Shown: positions 26,263 to 38,843, numbered from the stretch's first letter. The stretch is 64,000 nt of DNA from Pseudomonas asuensis (GCF_014646755.1 NZ_BMNW01000009.1:124001-188000), one strand, 5' to 3'. Notes: generated by a model from the letters alone, not told the origin. Numbers and translations are program-made.

Positions 26263-28740
26263 TTGAAACAATCTACTTCTGCCAGCCCTGTGACACAGTG
26301 GCGCGAACACCTTCATTATCGTTTGAAGGAGGTGTTGCTCATCGCGTTAGCCGCGTTGTGTCTGTATACGCTAATGGCTTTATTGACCTATGACCCTTCT
26401 GATCCAGGCTGGACCCACACCAGTCGTATAGATCAGATCCACAACGCTGCAGGACGCGCCGGTGCATGGCTGGCTGACGTCTTGTTCATGGCGTTAGGGT
26501 ATTTCGCCTTTATTTTCCCCTTGCTGCTGGGTGTCAAGACCTGGCAGGTCTTCAGGCATCGGTATATGCCTTGGGAGTGGAGTGGGTGGTTGTTCTCATG
26601 GCGTTTGACCGGGCTGGTTTTTCTGATTCTGGCCGGCTCTGCCTTAGCCTATATTCACTTTCATGCTGATGCTCATCTACCGGCTTCTGCCGGAGGCGCT
26701 CTTGGAGAAAGTCTGGGGCAGCTTGCCCTCAGTGCTCTTAATGTGCAGGGAAGTACGCTGCTGTTTTTGGCTGTATTCCTGCTGGGGCTGACGGTCTTCA
26801 CAGATCTTTCCTGGTTTAAGGTTATGGACTTGACGGGAAAGATTACGCTTGATTTGTTCGAGCTTATCCAGGGAGGTGCCAGTCGTTGGGTGGGCAATCG
26901 TAGCGAGCGTAAGCGCCTTGCTTCACAGCTGCAGGATGACGAAGAGTATTATGACGACGAGGCGCTTGAGGTTGAAGAAGAACCTCAAGCGGCTATCAAG
27001 CGAGAGCCCAAAAAGGCCCGTGAGCGTATCATTGTGCCAGTTGAGCTTGATGATGAGGTCGAGATGCCTCAGCAAAGGTCAGCTCCTGCTGCGCCAGTCG
27101 CTGAGCGGGCTGTAGCAGAAAAGCCGCAGATGGCTAGACCAGCGCCGCAAATCAATATCCCGACGCCTGCGCCTGCTCCTAAAGCTGTCGAGCCTAAGCG
27201 CTATGTTCCGCCTGCTACGCACTTTGTCGACTCTGCCATCGAAGGAACAATACCTCCGATATCACTGTTAGACCCGGCAGAGAAGAAGCAGCAAAGCTTC
27301 TCGCCTGAGTCTTTAGAATCTATGTCGCGTTTACTTGAGATAAAACTCAAGGAGTTTGGCGTCGAGGTAATAGTTGAGTCGGTTCATCCAGGGCCGGTCA
27401 TTACTCGTTTTGAGATACAGCCTGCTGCTGGCGTAAAGGTTAGCCGAATTTCCAACCTGGCAAAGGACTTGGCACGTTCGTTAGCTGTTTTTAGTGTTCG
27501 TGTGGTTGAAGTCATTCCAGGCAAGACTACTGTTGGGATCGAGATTCCAAATGAAGATCGGCAGATGGTTCGTTTCTCTGAAGTATTGGAATCTGCTGAA
27601 TACGAGGCTTCTAAGTCACCAGTAACACTGGCTCTGGGACACGATATTGGTGGCAGACCCGTTATTGCTGATTTAGCCAAGATGCCTCATCTGCTTGTGG
27701 CGGGTACAACAGGCTCGGGTAAGTCAGTAGGCGTAAACGCCATGCTGTTATCGATTCTGTTCAAGTCGACGCCTGAGGAGGCGCGCTTGATCATGATTGA
27801 CCCAAAGATGCTGGAACTCTCTATTTATGAAGGTATCCCGCATCTTTTATGCCCCGTCGTAACTGACATGAAAGAGGCTGCTAATGCGCTGCGTTGGAGC
27901 GTGGCTGAAATGGAGCGGCGTTACAAGCTCATGGCTGCAATGGGGGTCCGTAACCTTGCTGGTTTTAACCGTAAGATTAAGGATGCCGAAGAAGCAGGAA
28001 CGCCTCTAACAGATCCTCTGTATCGACGTGAAAGCATGGATGAGGAAGCGCCTCTTTTGAAGGCCTTGCCTACAATCGTTGTGGTTGTCGACGAGTTCGC
28101 CGACATGATGATGATTGTTGGTAAAAAGGTGGAGGAATTGATTGCGCGTATCGCTCAAAAGGCGCGTGCTGCTGGTATTCATTTAATCCTGGCTACCCAG
28201 CGCCCGTCAGTAGACGTGATTACAGGCCTTATCAAGGCCAACATTCCGACGCGTATGGCTTTCCAGGTATCTAGCAAGATCGACTCTCGAACCATTCTTG
28301 ATCAGGGTGGGGCCGAGCAGCTTCTAGGGCACGGCGATATGCTCTATCTCCCGCCAGGTACGGGCCTGCCTATCCGTGTGCATGGCGCCTTCGTATCGGA
28401 TGATGAGGTGCATCGTTTGGTGGAGGCCTGGAAGCAGCGTGGCGCGCCTGACTATATCGAGGACATTCTTGCCGGTGCTGATGAGGGCGGCGGCTCGTTT
28501 GATGGTAGTGGTGGCGGTGGTGGCAGTGAAGGAGAGGAAGATGATCCTCTCTATGATGAGGCTGTCCGCTTTGTAACGGAAAGTCGTAGAGCTTCTATTT
28601 CCGCAGTTCAGCGTAAGCTCAAAATCGGTTATAACCGTGCCGCGAGAATGATCGAGGCTATGGAAATGGCTGGAGTTGTCACGCCTATGAATACGAACGG
28701 GTCAAGGGAAGTCATTGCGCCTTCTCCTGTGCGTGATTAA
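26263..28740 (+). CDS. ftsK: DNA translocase FtsK
   Basis: Septal DNA translocase that clears chromosome dimers at division and activates XerCD. Layout: four N-terminal membrane helices (about residues 20-170), a shortened Pro/Ala- and Glu-rich linker, the RecA-like motor with Walker [11 protein letters not shown] and Walker [11 protein letters not shown], and the winged-helix gamma domain ([21 protein letters not shown]), which reads KOPS sites. I choose TTG at 26263 because AGGA lies 10 bases upstream and the protein then begins near the family N-terminus (825 residues); an in-frame TTG at 26218 has no support. In P. aeruginosa trxB lies between aat and ftsK (from memory); it is absent here. 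Confidence 0.96.
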   Translation: MKQSTSASPVTQWREHLHYRLKEVLLIALAALCLYTLMALLTYDPSDPGWTHTSRIDQIHNAAGRAGAWLADVLFMALGYFAFIFPLLLGVKTWQVFRHRYMPWEWSGWLFSWRLTGLVFLILAGSALAYIHFHADAHLPASAGGALGESLGQLALSALNVQGSTLLFLAVFLLGLTVFTDLSWFKVMDLTGKITLDLFELIQGGASRWVGNRSERKRLASQLQDDEEYYDDEALEVEEEPQAAIKREPKKARERIIVPVELDDEVEMPQQRSAPAAPVAERAVAEKPQMARPAPQINIPTPAPAPKAVEPKRYVPPATHFVDSAIEGTIPPISLLDPAEKKQQSFSPESLESMSRLLEIKLKEFGVEVIVESVHPGPVITRFEIQPAAGVKVSRISNLAKDLARSLAVFSVRVVEVIPGKTTVGIEIPNEDRQMVRFSEVLESAEYEASKSPVTLALGHDIGGRPVIADLAKMPHLLVAGTTGSGKSVGVNAMLLSILFKSTPEEARLIMIDPKMLELSIYEGIPHLLCPVVTDMKEAANALRWSVAEMERRYKLMAAMGVRNLAGFNRKIKDAEEAGTPLTDPLYRRESMDEEAPLLKALPTIVVVVDEFADMMMIVGKKVEELIARIAQKARAAGIHLILATQRPSVDVITGLIKANIPTRMAFQVSSKIDSRTILDQGGAEQLLGHGDMLYLPPGTGLPIRVHGAFVSDDEVHRLVEAWKQRGAPDYIEDILAGADEGGGSFDGSGGGGGSEGEEDDPLYDEAVRFVTESRRASISAVQRKLKIGYNRAARMIEAMEMAGVVTPMNTNGSREVIAPSPVRD

Positions 28741-28761
28741 CTAATGTTTAAGAGGAATTCC

Positions 28762-29385
28762 ATGCGATTGAATCGCTTGTTTGCCCTGGCAATTACAACC
28801 TTTTTAAGCTTCTCGGCTCAGGCTGCATCGGACGCGGCTGATCGCCTTTCCCAGTATCTGGAAAAAGCGCAGACCATGACGGCTCGCTTCTCCCAGCTAA
28901 CACTAGACGGTTCTGGCACACGACTACAGGAGACGGCAGGTAATCTAAGCCTCAAGCGTCCAGGTCTTTTTCGCTGGCATACAGATTCTCCCATGGAGCA
29001 ACTGCTTGTATCTGATGGACAGAAAGTATGGCTGTATGACCCTGATCTTGAACAGGTCACTATCCAGAAGCTCGATCAGCGCCTGACCCAGACACCAGCA
29101 CTGCTGTTGTCGGGTGATGTATCGAAAATTGAGGACAGCTTTACGATTACGTACAAGCAAAGCGGTAATGTCACTGATTTCGTCCTCAAGCCGAAAACCA
29201 GCGATACGCTATTTGATAGCTTGCGGCTCTCCTTTCGCGGTAGCGTAATCAACGATATGCAGCTGATCGATAGTGTCGGTCAGCGTACTAATATTTTGTT
29301 CTTCAACGCCAAGATGAATGAGCCGGTAAAGGCCTCGGAATTCGTTTTTGAAATTCCGAAAGGTGCTGACGTCATTCAGGAGTGA
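28762..29385 (+). CDS. lolA: Outer-membrane lipoprotein carrier protein LolA
   Basis: Periplasmic chaperone that ferries lipoproteins from LolCDE to LolB. The 207-residue form starts at ATG 28762, preceded by an AGGAAT site, and has a signal peptide ([22 protein letters not shown], residues 1-22, cleavage near AQA-A). The mature part shows LolA features: [32 protein letters not shown] and [16 protein letters not shown] start at 28744 would put charged residues ahead of the signal peptide. It is 21 bases after ftsK. Confidence 0.95.
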   Translation: MRLNRLFALAITTFLSFSAQAASDAADRLSQYLEKAQTMTARFSQLTLDGSGTRLQETAGNLSLKRPGLFRWHTDSPMEQLLVSDGQKVWLYDPDLEQVTIQKLDQRLTQTPALLLSGDVSKIEDSFTITYKQSGNVTDFVLKPKTSDTLFDSLRLSFRGSVINDMQLIDSVGQRTNILFFNAKMNEPVKASEFVFEIPKGADVIQE

Positions 29386-29394
29386 TCCTGTCCT

Positions 29395-30719
29395 ATGGAT
29401 CTATTCCGTACAGCGCCAGTGGCTCAGCCACTGGCTGCTCGTATGCGAGCTACCACGCTGGACGAGTACGTTGGCCAGCAACACCTGCTCGCACGTGGAA
29501 AGCCTCTGCGGGAAGCTCTTGAGCAGGGCGCGCTGCATTCCATGATTTTCTGGGGGCCGCCAGGTGTCGGCAAGACGACATTGGCGCGTTTGCTGGCCGA
29601 GGTAACCGACGCTCATTTTGAGACGATCTCGGCTGTTCTTTCCGGCGTAAAGGAAATTCGTCAGGCTGTTGAGATAGCTCGGCAGCAAGCTGCTCAGTAT
29701 GGACGGCGAACCATATTGTTCGTGGATGAAGTTCACCGTTTTAATAAATCCCAGCAAGATGCGTTTCTTCCCTATGTTGAAGACGGCACCCTTTTGTTTA
29801 TTGGGGCGACGACTGAAAACCCTTCGTTTGAGCTTAACAATGCACTTCTTTCCAGAGCACGTGTTTATGTCCTTAAAAGCTTGGATGAAGAAGCCTTAAC
29901 TCAGCTTGCCAGTCGAGCACTGCTTGAAGAAAAAGGCCTTGGTAGGCGCCAGTTAAGTCTTCCAGATGAAAGCCGGAAGATTCTGTTGGCTGCGGCCGAT
30001 GGGGATGGCCGCAGGTTACTCAATCTACTTGAAAACGTGGCCGATCTGGCTGAGGACGGCGCAAGCATCAGCCCGGACCTTTTACAAAGCTTGCTCGGCG
30101 ATGGGCGTCGTCGTTTCGATAAAGGTGGTGAGGCGTTTTACGATCAGATTTCCGCGTTGCATAAGTCTGTTCGGGGCTCCAATCCTGATGCGACCTTATA
30201 CTGGTACGCTCGCATGATCGATGGAGGCTGTGATCCGCTTTATATCGCCCGGCGCGTTGTGCGTATGGCCAGTGAAGACGTAGGCAATGCTGATCCTAGA
30301 GCGCTATCCATCTGTCTTTCCGCCTGGGATGTGCAAGAGCGACTAGGCAGCCCGGAGGGTGAGCTTGCCATTGCTCAGGCGTTGGTATACCTCGCATGTG
30401 CGCCTAAAAGTAATGCAGTTTATAAAGCATTCAATAAGGCAATGGCAGATGTTAAACAGGATGGCTCTAGGGAGGTGCCTGTACATCTTCGAAACGCACC
30501 AACCAAATTGATGAAGTCGTTGGGCTATGGAGAGGAATATCGATATGCACATGATGAGCCTGACGCATATGCAGCTGGCGAGGATTATTTCCCTGAGGAT
30601 AAGGTGCCCGTTCATTATTACGAGCCCGTGCCTCGCGGCTTAGAACTCAAAATTCGCGACAAACTGACTCATTTGGGTGAGCTGGATAGGGCAAGTCCGC
30701 GTCAACGGCGGAAAAAATC

Positions 30720-30723
<4 letters not shown>
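29395..30723 (+). CDS. rarA: Replication-associated recombination protein A (RarA/MgsA)
   Basis: A clamp-loader-like AAA+ ATPase acting at stalled forks and binding SSB. At 442 residues it shows Walker [14 protein letters not shown], Walker [19 protein letters not shown], sensor 1 [21 protein letters not shown] and the C-terminal tetramerisation part ([27 protein letters not shown]). It follows lolA by 9 bases and overlaps crcB by the ATGA tetramer, so it is translationally coupled. Confidence 0.96.
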
Positions 30724-32387
<1,664 letters not shown>

Positions 32388-32388
<1 letters not shown>

Positions 32389-33806
32389 TGGAGTTCTTGC
32401 CACTGTTTCACAATCTAATCGGCCGATCTGTATTGATTGTCGGCGGAGGAGAGGTTGCTTTACGCAAGGCGCGTTTGCTCAAAGATGCAGGTGCAGTGCT
32501 CAAGGTTGTCGCACCTCGCATCCATCCGGCCATGCGCGAGCTGATTGTAAACAGTGGCGATTCGCTGGTAGAGCGGCCTTATCAGGCAAGTGATATGAGT
32601 GGGTCCGTTCTGGTTATTGCTGCAACCGATAACGAAGATATCAATGTCCAGGTTTCTACTCAGGCTAAGGCAATAGGTGTGCCTGTCAACGTGGTGGACT
32701 CGCCAGCGTTATGTACAGTTATTTTTCCTGCGATTATTGATCGCTCGCCTTTGATAGTCGCAGTATCAAGTGGTGGCGATGCGCCTGTTTTGGCTCGCCT
32801 TGTGCGAGCCAAGCTTGAAAGCTGGATACCGGCTGCTTATGGTGAATTGGCAGGACTGGCTAAAAAATTTCGCTCCAAGGTCAAGCGGCGTTTCGATGAT
32901 GTCCAGGCAAGACGCGTATTCTGGGAGGAAGTATTTCAGGGCGAAATTGGTGAGAAAGTCTTAGCAGGCCAACCTCAGGTAGCCGAACGGTTGCTTGAGG
33001 AAAAGCTCCGCAATGCGTCTTCTACTGTTAAAGGAGAGGTCTATCTGGTAGGTGCAGGGCCGGGTGATCCAGATCTTTTGACATTCAAGGCTTTGCGTCT
33101 TATGCAGCAGGCTGATGTCGTACTATACGATCGCTTGGTTGCGCCCGCTATTCTGGACATGTGCCGTAGAGACGCCGATAGAATTTATGTGGGTAAAAAA
33201 AGAGCTGAGCATGCTGTACCGCAAGAGGAGATTAACCAGCTCCTGATTGACTTAGCTACTCAAGGTAAGCGTGTGTTGAGACTCAAAGGGGGTGATCCCT
33301 TTATCTTCGGGCGTGGTGGCGAGGAAATTGAGCGTTTAGCTTCTCATGGAATTGGATTTCAGGTAGTCCCGGGAATCACCGCTGCGAGTGGTTGTGCCGC
33401 TTATGCAGGCATACCATTAACGCACCGGGATTATGCCCAGTCGGTGCGCTTTATCACCGGGCATCTAAAAAATGACACCTGCGATCTTCCTTGGAGTGAT
33501 CTGACTGCGCCAGGGCAAACATTGGTTTTTTATATGGGCTTGGTTGGACTGCCTGTCATTTGTGAGCAGCTCATCAGGCACGGCAGAAGTCCAAGTACCC
33601 CCGCAGCCTTAGTTCAACAAGGAACGACGTCTAGTCAGCGTGTGTTTACAGGAACGTTGGCAGATTTGCCTACCCTAGTGGCAGAACATGAAGTTCATGC
33701 ACCCACGCTGATCATCGTGGGTGAAGTGGTAACCTTGCGTGACAAGCTAGCGTGGTTCGAAGGGCAGTCGCATCCTAGTGATTTTCCTGCCATAGGCCCA
33801 AGCTAG
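32388..33806 (+). CDS. cysG: Siroheme synthase CysG (trifunctional)
   Basis: Converts uroporphyrinogen III to siroheme for sulfite and nitrite reductases. At 472 residues it has the full fusion: the NAD-dependent dehydrogenase/ferrochelatase half ([20 protein letters not shown], about 13-32; dimer region to about 205) and the SAM-dependent methyltransferase half ([19 protein letters not shown], about 217-235; [15 protein letters not shown], about 301-315; [20 protein letters not shown], about 325-344). It begins in a TGATG overlap with serS. Its 3' end overlaps the convergent yqjG gene by 32 bases. Confidence 0.97.
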
Positions 33807-34779
33807 AAAATTGCTCGCGATTGTGAGGGGAGACTAAATCCAATGCTGGGCCGCCTGGGATGATGCCACTTGGATTAATCGTCCCATGGCTTCCGTAGTA
33901 GTGATGCTTGATGTGCTCAAAATTAACCGTTTCTGCAATGTCTGGCCATTGATAGAGTTCTTTTAACCACCCTTGCAGGTTGGGGAAGTCCATAATACGA
34001 CGAAGATTGCATTTGAAATGGCCGTAGTAGACAGCGTCGAAGCGTATCAGTGTTGTAAAAAGCCGCCAGTCTGCTTCTGTCAGATATTCGCCCGTCAAAT
34101 AGCGATAGTTACCTAAGCGGTCCTCTAGCTGATCAAGTGTTGTAAACAGCTCCTCAAAGGCGAGTGCGTAGGCTTTTTGCTCTGTCGCAAAGCCTGCCTT
34201 ATAAACACCATTGTTTACCGTTGAGTAAATAAGCTCATTAAGCGAGTCGATTTCTTTCTGCAGCGGCTTTGGGTAAAAATTGATGCGGTTCTCGGTCAAG
34301 GTGTCAAATGCGCTGTTGAACATTCGAATAATGTCGGCAGATTCGTTGTTAACAATGCACTGGCGCTTTTTATCCCAGAGCATTGGCACTGTAACGCGGC
34401 CTGTGTACTGGGGCTTGGCTTCCAGATAGCGTTCGTAAAGAAATCGTGTAGGGCCAAGCAGGTCGCCTGTTGATCCGCGTGTTTGATCGAAGGTCCATCC
34501 ATTTTCTTTCATAAGCCAACTTACTATGGACACATCAATAATATTCTCAAGACCTTTAAGTCTACGAAAAATAAGTGTGCGATGAGCCCATGGGCAGGCT
34601 AAAGAAACATATAAATGGTAGCGGCCAGGTTCTGCCTTGAAGCCAGCTTCGCCAGTGGGACTGGCCTCACCAGTAGGAGTGATCCAGTGTCTAAATTGAG
34701 CATTTTCGCGCTTGAAACTGCCGTCTTTGCTGTTTTCATACCATTGGTCAAGCCATTTGCCTTCAACTAACAGGCCCAT
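33775..34779 (-). CDS. yqjG: Glutathionyl-hydroquinone reductase (YqjG/PcpF family)
   Basis: A Xi-class glutathione transferase of 334 residues that reduces glutathionyl-hydroquinones. The active-site Cys is in the motif [19 protein letters not shown] (about 59-77), the Xi-class CPWA signature. A GST C-terminal helical domain follows, with [21 protein letters not shown] (about 226-246) and the trailing [25 protein letters not shown] precedes the ATG. It lies downstream of the YbiB-like gene on the same strand. Confidence 0.94.
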   Translation of the reverse strand: MGLLVEGKWLDQWYENSKDGSFKRENAQFRHWITPTGEASPTGEAGFKAEPGRYHLYVSLACPWAHRTLIFRRLKGLENIIDVSIVSWLMKENGWTFDQTRGSTGDLLGPTRFLYERYLEAKPQYTGRVTVPMLWDKKRQCIVNNESADIIRMFNSAFDTLTENRINFYPKPLQKEIDSLNELIYSTVNNGVYKAGFATEQKAYALAFEELFTTLDQLEDRLGNYRYLTGEYLTEADWRLFTTLIRFDAVYYGHFKCNLRRIMDFPNLQGWLKELYQWPDIAETVNFEHIKHHYYGSHGTINPSGIIPGGPALDLVSPHNREQFSSLGLWQENH

Positions 34780-34807
34780 TGTCTCCTCGCTATGCAGTTT
34801 GGAAGTT

Positions 34808-35782
34808 TTATGAGTGGCGCTGATTCCAATACTCTTTTGCTTTGCCTAGCGCAAATTCTCTTTCATGACCTAGCGCTCTAAGTCCTAAGGCCATCGTGGA
34901 AAGAATGGCTAGCTCACCATAGGGGTCCTGTGCCTCGCCATTCCATACTTTTAGTAGGTGGTTAGCATCAATTCTTTCAGGTTTGACGTGGCGTCTTTCT
35001 GAAAGTGCGGGCCACATTTCATCCCATTCTATTCCCTGTTCTGTTCCATAAAGATGAGAATCACTGTCTGGGTTGATTTCGATCTCACCACCTTCACCTT
35101 TGATAATGATGGCTTTGTCGCCCAAAAGACGGCTAGCCTCACGGTGAATGGGTTGGTAGCCTGGATGGAATATGCTCTGCAAGATACAAGTTGCGTTAAG
35201 CGGGTTTAGTAATCGAACTAGCGAATGGATCGGAGAGCGTAACCCAAGTGTGTTGCGCAGACTGATCATCTGTTGCAATACCGGCATCCATTTTTCGAGC
35301 GGTGCGAATGCTAAATGATCCGTGTTTAAGGCGTCCTGTGCTTGGTCCCAATCAGTACAAAAGCGTATACCCAGCGTATCAAGTACCTGTTCGGTGTATA
35401 GGCGGCCTGCTGTATGAGCACCACCGCCATGAATCAGAATGCGAATGCCATGAGATGACAGGCATTTGGTGGCAAGAAGAAACCAAGGTAAATGGCGTCT
35501 TTTACCAGCATAGCTTGGCCAGTCTAGATCCACTTGAATATCGGGTGCATTCAAGCGGGTACGAACGGCCTCGGTAAAACCGGCAAGTTCTTCTGCACTT
35601 TCTTCTTTGTGCCGAAGCAGCATTAGAAAGGCACCTAGCTGAACATCCTCGACTTTCTTGTCGAGGATCATTCCCATAGCCTCCTGCGCTTCTTCTCGGG
35701 TTAAGCTGCGCGCGCCGCGTTTGCCCTTGCCAATGATCCGTATGAACTGTGCAAAGGGATGTTCTTCAGACATTGTCATCAT
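34808..35782 (-). CDS. YbiB/TrpD2-type glycosyltransferase-family-3 fold protein
   Basis: A 324-residue relative of anthranilate phosphoribosyltransferase. The helical N-terminal domain (ARSLTREEAQEAMGMILDKKV) and the GGGAHTAGRLYT loop are visible, but the TrpD substrate motifs are altered. E. coli YbiB/TrpD2 binds nucleic acids rather than making tryptophan, and that is the likely role here. I choose ATG at 35782 because it overlaps the tusE stop (ATGA); the frame is open 6 bases farther to a TTG. It follows the tus genes on the same strand. Confidence 0.88.
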   Translation of the reverse strand: MMTMSEEHPFAQFIRIIGKGKRGARSLTREEAQEAMGMILDKKVEDVQLGAFLMLLRHKEESAEELAGFTEAVRTRLNAPDIQVDLDWPSYAGKRRHLPWFLLATKCLSSHGIRILIHGGGAHTAGRLYTEQVLDTLGIRFCTDWDQAQDALNTDHLAFAPLEKWMPVLQQMISLRNTLGLRSPIHSLVRLLNPLNATCILQSIFHPGYQPIHREASRLLGDKAIIIKGEGGEIEINPDSDSHLYGTEQGIEWDEMWPALSERRHVKPERIDANHLLKVWNGEAQDPYGELAILSTMALGLRALGHEREFALGKAKEYWNQRHS

Positions 35783-36093
35783 AAGCAATTTGTCGGTTTA
35801 GGAAGCCCTGCAAGCTTAGCGGCGAGCTTGGCGGGACTGCCTTTGAAAAGGAGATTCAGATGAAGGCTGTTACCTTTCTCTGGGCCTAGTGTCTGTGCGA
35901 TATATCTAATCAGGGGACGATTAGCTGGAGAGAGCTGGAACTCAGCGTAGAAACGCCTGAGCGCGTTTAGGATTTCCCAGTGCTCGGGCGTTAAAGAAAT
36001 ACTTTCTCGGCGCGCAAGCTCCTCTGCTATTTCAGGAGACCAGTCTTCCAAGTCAAGTAGATAACCTTCCTGATCAACGTTAAGTGCCTTCAT
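35779..36093 (-). CDS. tusE: Sulfur-relay protein TusE (DsrC family)
   Basis: A 104-residue sulfur carrier that takes persulfide from TusBCD and passes it to MnmA for 2-thiolation of tRNA wobble uridine. The DsrC/TusE signature is present, with WSPEIAEELARRESISLTPE (about 18-37), and the C-terminus GLPKPTNCL carries the conserved penultimate Cys103. The gene order tusD-tusC-tusB-tusE is complete. It overlaps the following YbiB-like gene. Confidence 0.95.
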   Translation of the reverse strand: MKALNVDQEGYLLDLEDWSPEIAEELARRESISLTPEHWEILNALRRFYAEFQLSPANRPLIRYIAQTLGPEKGNSLHLNLLFKGSPAKLAAKLAGLPKPTNCL

Positions 36094-36389
36094 TACCAGC
36101 TTTGTACCTTGTCATAAGTTACACAGAGGCTAACAAAATCCTCATAGTCGATCGCGTCGAAGCGAGATGTTTCATTCAGCCCGCGGGCCTCGACATCCTC
36201 CCGTAAAACAAAGCCTTTAATACCTACCGGAAGTTTTTCGAGTAGAGCGTCTGATCGAGGGCTTTTCTGTAACAGGTACGCAGCATCACCCATCAGCAAA
36301 AGCGCATCTTGATCTGCCAGTAAAGGTAGAGCGCTGTCTAGCGTCAAGCTTTGGAATGGCGACGCTGAAATAAGATGAAGCGTCTTCAC
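36093..36389 (-). CDS. tusB: Sulfur-relay protein TusB
   Basis: A 98-residue DsrH-like subunit of the TusBCD heterohexamer. It shows the family start MKTLHLISASPFQSLTLDS and the segment DQDALLLMGDAAYLL. TusB is the divergent member and usually lacks the active Cys. One base is shared with tusE, and the start overlaps the end of tusC. Confidence 0.92.
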   Translation of the reverse strand: MKTLHLISASPFQSLTLDSALPLLADQDALLLMGDAAYLLQKSPRSDALLEKLPVGIKGFVLREDVEARGLNETSRFDAIDYEDFVSLCVTYDKVQSW

Positions 36390-36745
36390 AGCGTTATCAC
36401 CATATCGTGTTCGTTTAACAGTAAGCGAACCTGTGCGTTAGACAGACTCTCGACATCTAGCTCAAACATGGAGGGCTTTAGGTTGCGCTCCAGCAGGCTG
36501 TTTTCCAGTGCATAAAGCTTTTCTACCCCAAACAAGGGGAGAGCTTGCAAATTAGCGCTCAGGTCCTTCTGCTCAAGTCGTGAGGCAGCCTGAGAGGGAG
36601 TTAATTGAAAAACACCATCATCCATAAACAGCATGGAAACTGGTAGGTCAAAGGCTCCACCAGCCAAGGCAATGTCTAAAGCTTCTCGTGCGGCCATGCC
36701 TGACCATGGGGCTTGGCGGCTGATAATGAGCATCGACTTTGCCAT
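36386..36745 (-). CDS. tusC: Sulfur-relay protein TusC
   Basis: A 119-residue DsrF-like subunit of TusBCD. ATG at 36745 (MAKSMLIISRQAPWSG) is the family start; the frame is open 26 codons farther but overlaps tusD. It shows ALAGGAFDLPVSMLFMDDGVFQL. The stop of tusD and this ATG share one base (TAATG), and it overlaps tusB by 4 bp, so the four tus genes are tightly coupled. Confidence 0.93.
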   Translation of the reverse strand: MAKSMLIISRQAPWSGMAAREALDIALAGGAFDLPVSMLFMDDGVFQLTPSQAASRLEQKDLSANLQALPLFGVEKLYALENSLLERNLKPSMFELDVESLSNAQVRLLLNEHDMVITL

Positions 36746-37137
36746 TAGGTGTCTCCAAAGCAAATCAAGCGATCCGCTGTTTGTGCAGCCTCGTGAAGTT
36801 GTCCTAGGCCTGAGAGCTGCCATGGTTCCAAAAGGTTGGCGCCCTGGCGTCCATGGCGATGAGCTTCGCTTTCACTCAAGATGCCTCGCCGTAAAGCGGC
36901 AGAAATACAAACAACAGAGTCCAGCTGATTTTGCTGAATAAATGTAGCCCATTGATTTGCCCAATCTGGCTCATCTTGAGGCGTTACGATTGAGCTGGAG
37001 CCATTGTGTACACCATCTTGGTAGAAAAAAAGACGAATTATTTCATGATGAGCTGATAGCGCCGCCTGAGCAAACCGAAGAGCTCTTCGGGAAGAGGGGG
37101 AGTGCGGGGCGGAAAACACGACGATAGCAAATTTCAT
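36745..37137 (-). CDS. tusD: Sulfur-relay protein TusD
   Basis: A 130-residue DsrE-like subunit of TusBCD. ATG at 37137 (MKFAIVVFSAPHS) is the expected start; an upstream extension would run into the yccA terminator. The segment RLFFYQDGVHNGSS is typical, and a Cys sits in DSVVCISAALRRG at about 78, the place of the catalytic Cys. It heads the tusDCBE operon, immediately after the yccA terminator. Confidence 0.93.
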   Translation of the reverse strand: MKFAIVVFSAPHSPSSRRALRFAQAALSAHHEIIRLFFYQDGVHNGSSSIVTPQDEPDWANQWATFIQQNQLDSVVCISAALRRGILSESEAHRHGRQGANLLEPWQLSGLGQLHEAAQTADRLICFGDT

Positions 37138-37141
37138 AAAT

Positions 37142-37166
37142 AAAAAAGGCCCGCCGAAGCGGGCCT
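37142..37166 (-). terminator. intrinsic terminator after yccA
   Basis: On the minus strand, AGGCCCGC and GCGGGCCT form an 8-bp stem around a four-base loop, followed by six T. It ends yccA transcription just before the tusD start. Confidence 0.88.
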
Positions 37167-37183
37167 CTCCAATGCGAATCTCG

Positions 37184-37852
37184 TTAATCGTTGCTGCTGG
37201 CAAAGCCTAGCAACTGGAGCAGGCTGACAAACAGATTGTATATCGAGACGTACAGGCTAATGGTAGCCATGATGTAGTTATCTTCGCCGCCGTGAATGAT
37301 GGCACTTGTCTGGAATAGAATGGCGGCTGAAGCAAACAGCACAAAGCCAGCGCTGATTGCAAGCTGCAAGCCACTGATGTTCACAAAAAACGACAGTGCT
37401 ATTGCGCCAAGTAATATCCAGAAGCCTGCCATTAGAAAACCCGACAGGAAGCTCATGTCTTTACGGCTAATTAGCGCGTAGGCGGAAAGCCCGAAGAAGA
37501 CCAAAGCTGTCATGCCTAAGGCGGAGGAAATGATGCTTCCACCGTTAGGCAAGCCTAGGTACATATTCAATATCGGTCCTAGGGTATATCCCATGAAGCC
37601 GGTAAGCGCAAACGTGCTGACCAAGCCCCAGCCACTGTTACGCAATTTTACAGTGAGAAAGAACAGACCATAAAAGCCGATCAGGACAACAAAAATGTTG
37701 GGATACGAAACCCGCATCTGCTGCGAGACGTAAGCTACTAAGCCACTAAAGGCTAGCGTCATTCCCAACAGAGCATAAGTGTTGCGTAGCGTACGACTAA
37801 TGTCGCGCCGCTCGGCAACCGCAGGGTTGAAGGCATATTGACGCTCGTTCAT
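37184..37852 (-). CDS. yccA: Bax inhibitor-1/YccA family inner-membrane protein
   Basis: A 222-residue protein with seven hydrophobic segments, of the YccA/BI-1 (TMBIM) family. YccA in E. coli interacts with and modulates FtsH. Family features: NPAVAERRDISRTLRNTYAL at the start, LTGFMGYTLGPILNMYL in the middle, and a C-terminal DNYIMATISLYVSIYNLFVS. AGGAG precedes the ATG. The pairing with tusDCBE is conserved in pseudomonads (from memory). Confidence 0.95.
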   Translation of the reverse strand: MNERQYAFNPAVAERRDISRTLRNTYALLGMTLAFSGLVAYVSQQMRVSYPNIFVVLIGFYGLFFLTVKLRNSGWGLVSTFALTGFMGYTLGPILNMYLGLPNGGSIISSALGMTALVFFGLSAYALISRKDMSFLSGFLMAGFWILLGAIALSFFVNISGLQLAISAGFVLFASAAILFQTSAIIHGGEDNYIMATISLYVSIYNLFVSLLQLLGFASSND

Positions 37853-37931
37853 AACGACACTCCTAATGTGGTCGAAACCTATTCATACCATAAGATAATA
37901 ACAACTCTTTGAAAAAAATAGATTTAAGTGT

Positions 37932-37959
37932 TTGACAGCGTGTTTCGTTAGGGTAATAT
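37932..37959 (+). promoter_or_regulatory. promoter of tRNA-Ser
   Basis: TTGACA (37932-37937) and TAATAT (37954-37959) are separated by 16 bases. A GC-rich discriminator (GCGACCCGC) follows, as expected for a growth-rate-controlled tRNA promoter. Confidence 0.75.
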
Positions 37960-37975
37960 TGCGACCCGCACCTGC

Positions 37976-38065
37976 GGAGGTGTGGCCGAGTGGTTTAAGG
38001 CAACGGTCTTGAAAACCGTCGAAGGGGAGACTCTTCCGTGAGTTCGAATCTCACCGCCTCCGCCA
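37976..38065 (+). tRNA. tRNA-Ser (TGA anticodon)
   Basis: A 90-base class II tRNA. The acceptor stem GGAGGTG pairs with CGCCTCC. The anticodon stem ACGGT/ACCGT encloses CTTGAAA, giving anticodon TGA. A long variable arm, the T loop GTTCGAATC and an encoded CCA end are present. Confidence 0.96.
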
Positions 38066-38197
38066 TCTTCTTGCTTCAAGTCATCGTGCGTTTATCTCTG
38101 ACTTGTGTATAGTCGTTACACATTCCTTTGCATTTATTAGCCTAAGATGAGTCTTGGGCTTGTAATTGGCTTCTGCATCAGCGTTACGAGGTGCACG

Positions 38198-38842
38198 GTG
38201 ATTAAAGTGCTAGTGGTCGATGACCATGATCTGGTAATGGCCGGAATTATCCGCATGCTGGCGGATGTCGATGGTATCCAGGTTATAGGTCAGGCTGATT
38301 CTGGCGAGAGTGGATTAAAGCTTGTCAGAGAATTAAAGCCTGATGTAGTCCTTATGGACGTTAAAATGCCTGGCATTGGCGGGCTGGAAGCTACTCGAAA
38401 ACTTCTTCGTAGCCATCCTGAAGTAAAGGTCATAGCAGTAACTGCATGCGAAGAAGATCCTTTCCCAACTCGCCTGCTGCAGGCTGGCGCCTCTGGTTAT
38501 CTCACCAAGGGTGCAGACATTCAGGAGATGATTACTGCCATACGTCATGCTTTTAGCGGGCAGCGATACATCAGTGCTCAAATTGCTCAGCAATTAGCGC
38601 TCAAGTCTTTTCAGCCTCAAAATAATGGCACGCCTTTTGACCTTCTTTCGGAACGCGAAATTCAAATCGCTCTGATGATTGCTAATTGCCATAAGGTTCA
38701 GGTGATCTCAGATAAGCTTTGCTTGTCTCCTAAGACTGTTAATACCTATCGTTATCGTATTTATGAAAAGCTCTCTATCACCAGTGATGTAGAACTGGCT
38801 TTGTTGGCAGTTCGTCACGGGATGGTAGACGCCACGAGTTGA
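38198..38842 (+). CDS. gacA: Response regulator GacA
   Basis: Response regulator of the GacS/GacA two-component system that drives small regulatory RNAs of the Rsm pathway and so secondary metabolism, biofilm and virulence genes. The 214-residue length is exact for GacA. The receiver carries DD at 8-9 and the phospho-acceptor Asp54 ([10 protein letters not shown]); the C-terminus is a LuxR-type HTH ([13 protein letters not shown]...[19 protein letters not shown]). GTG at 38198 has a GAGGTG ribosome site; the frame extends 17 codons upstream but lacks family support. It is followed by uvrC one base later, as in E. coli uvrY-uvrC. Confidence 0.96.
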   Translation: MIKVLVVDDHDLVMAGIIRMLADVDGIQVIGQADSGESGLKLVRELKPDVVLMDVKMPGIGGLEATRKLLRSHPEVKVIAVTACEEDPFPTRLLQAGASGYLTKGADIQEMITAIRHAFSGQRYISAQIAQQLALKSFQPQNNGTPFDLLSEREIQIALMIANCHKVQVISDKLCLSPKTVNTYRYRIYEKLSITSDVELALLAVRHGMVDATS

Positions 38843-38843
38843 G

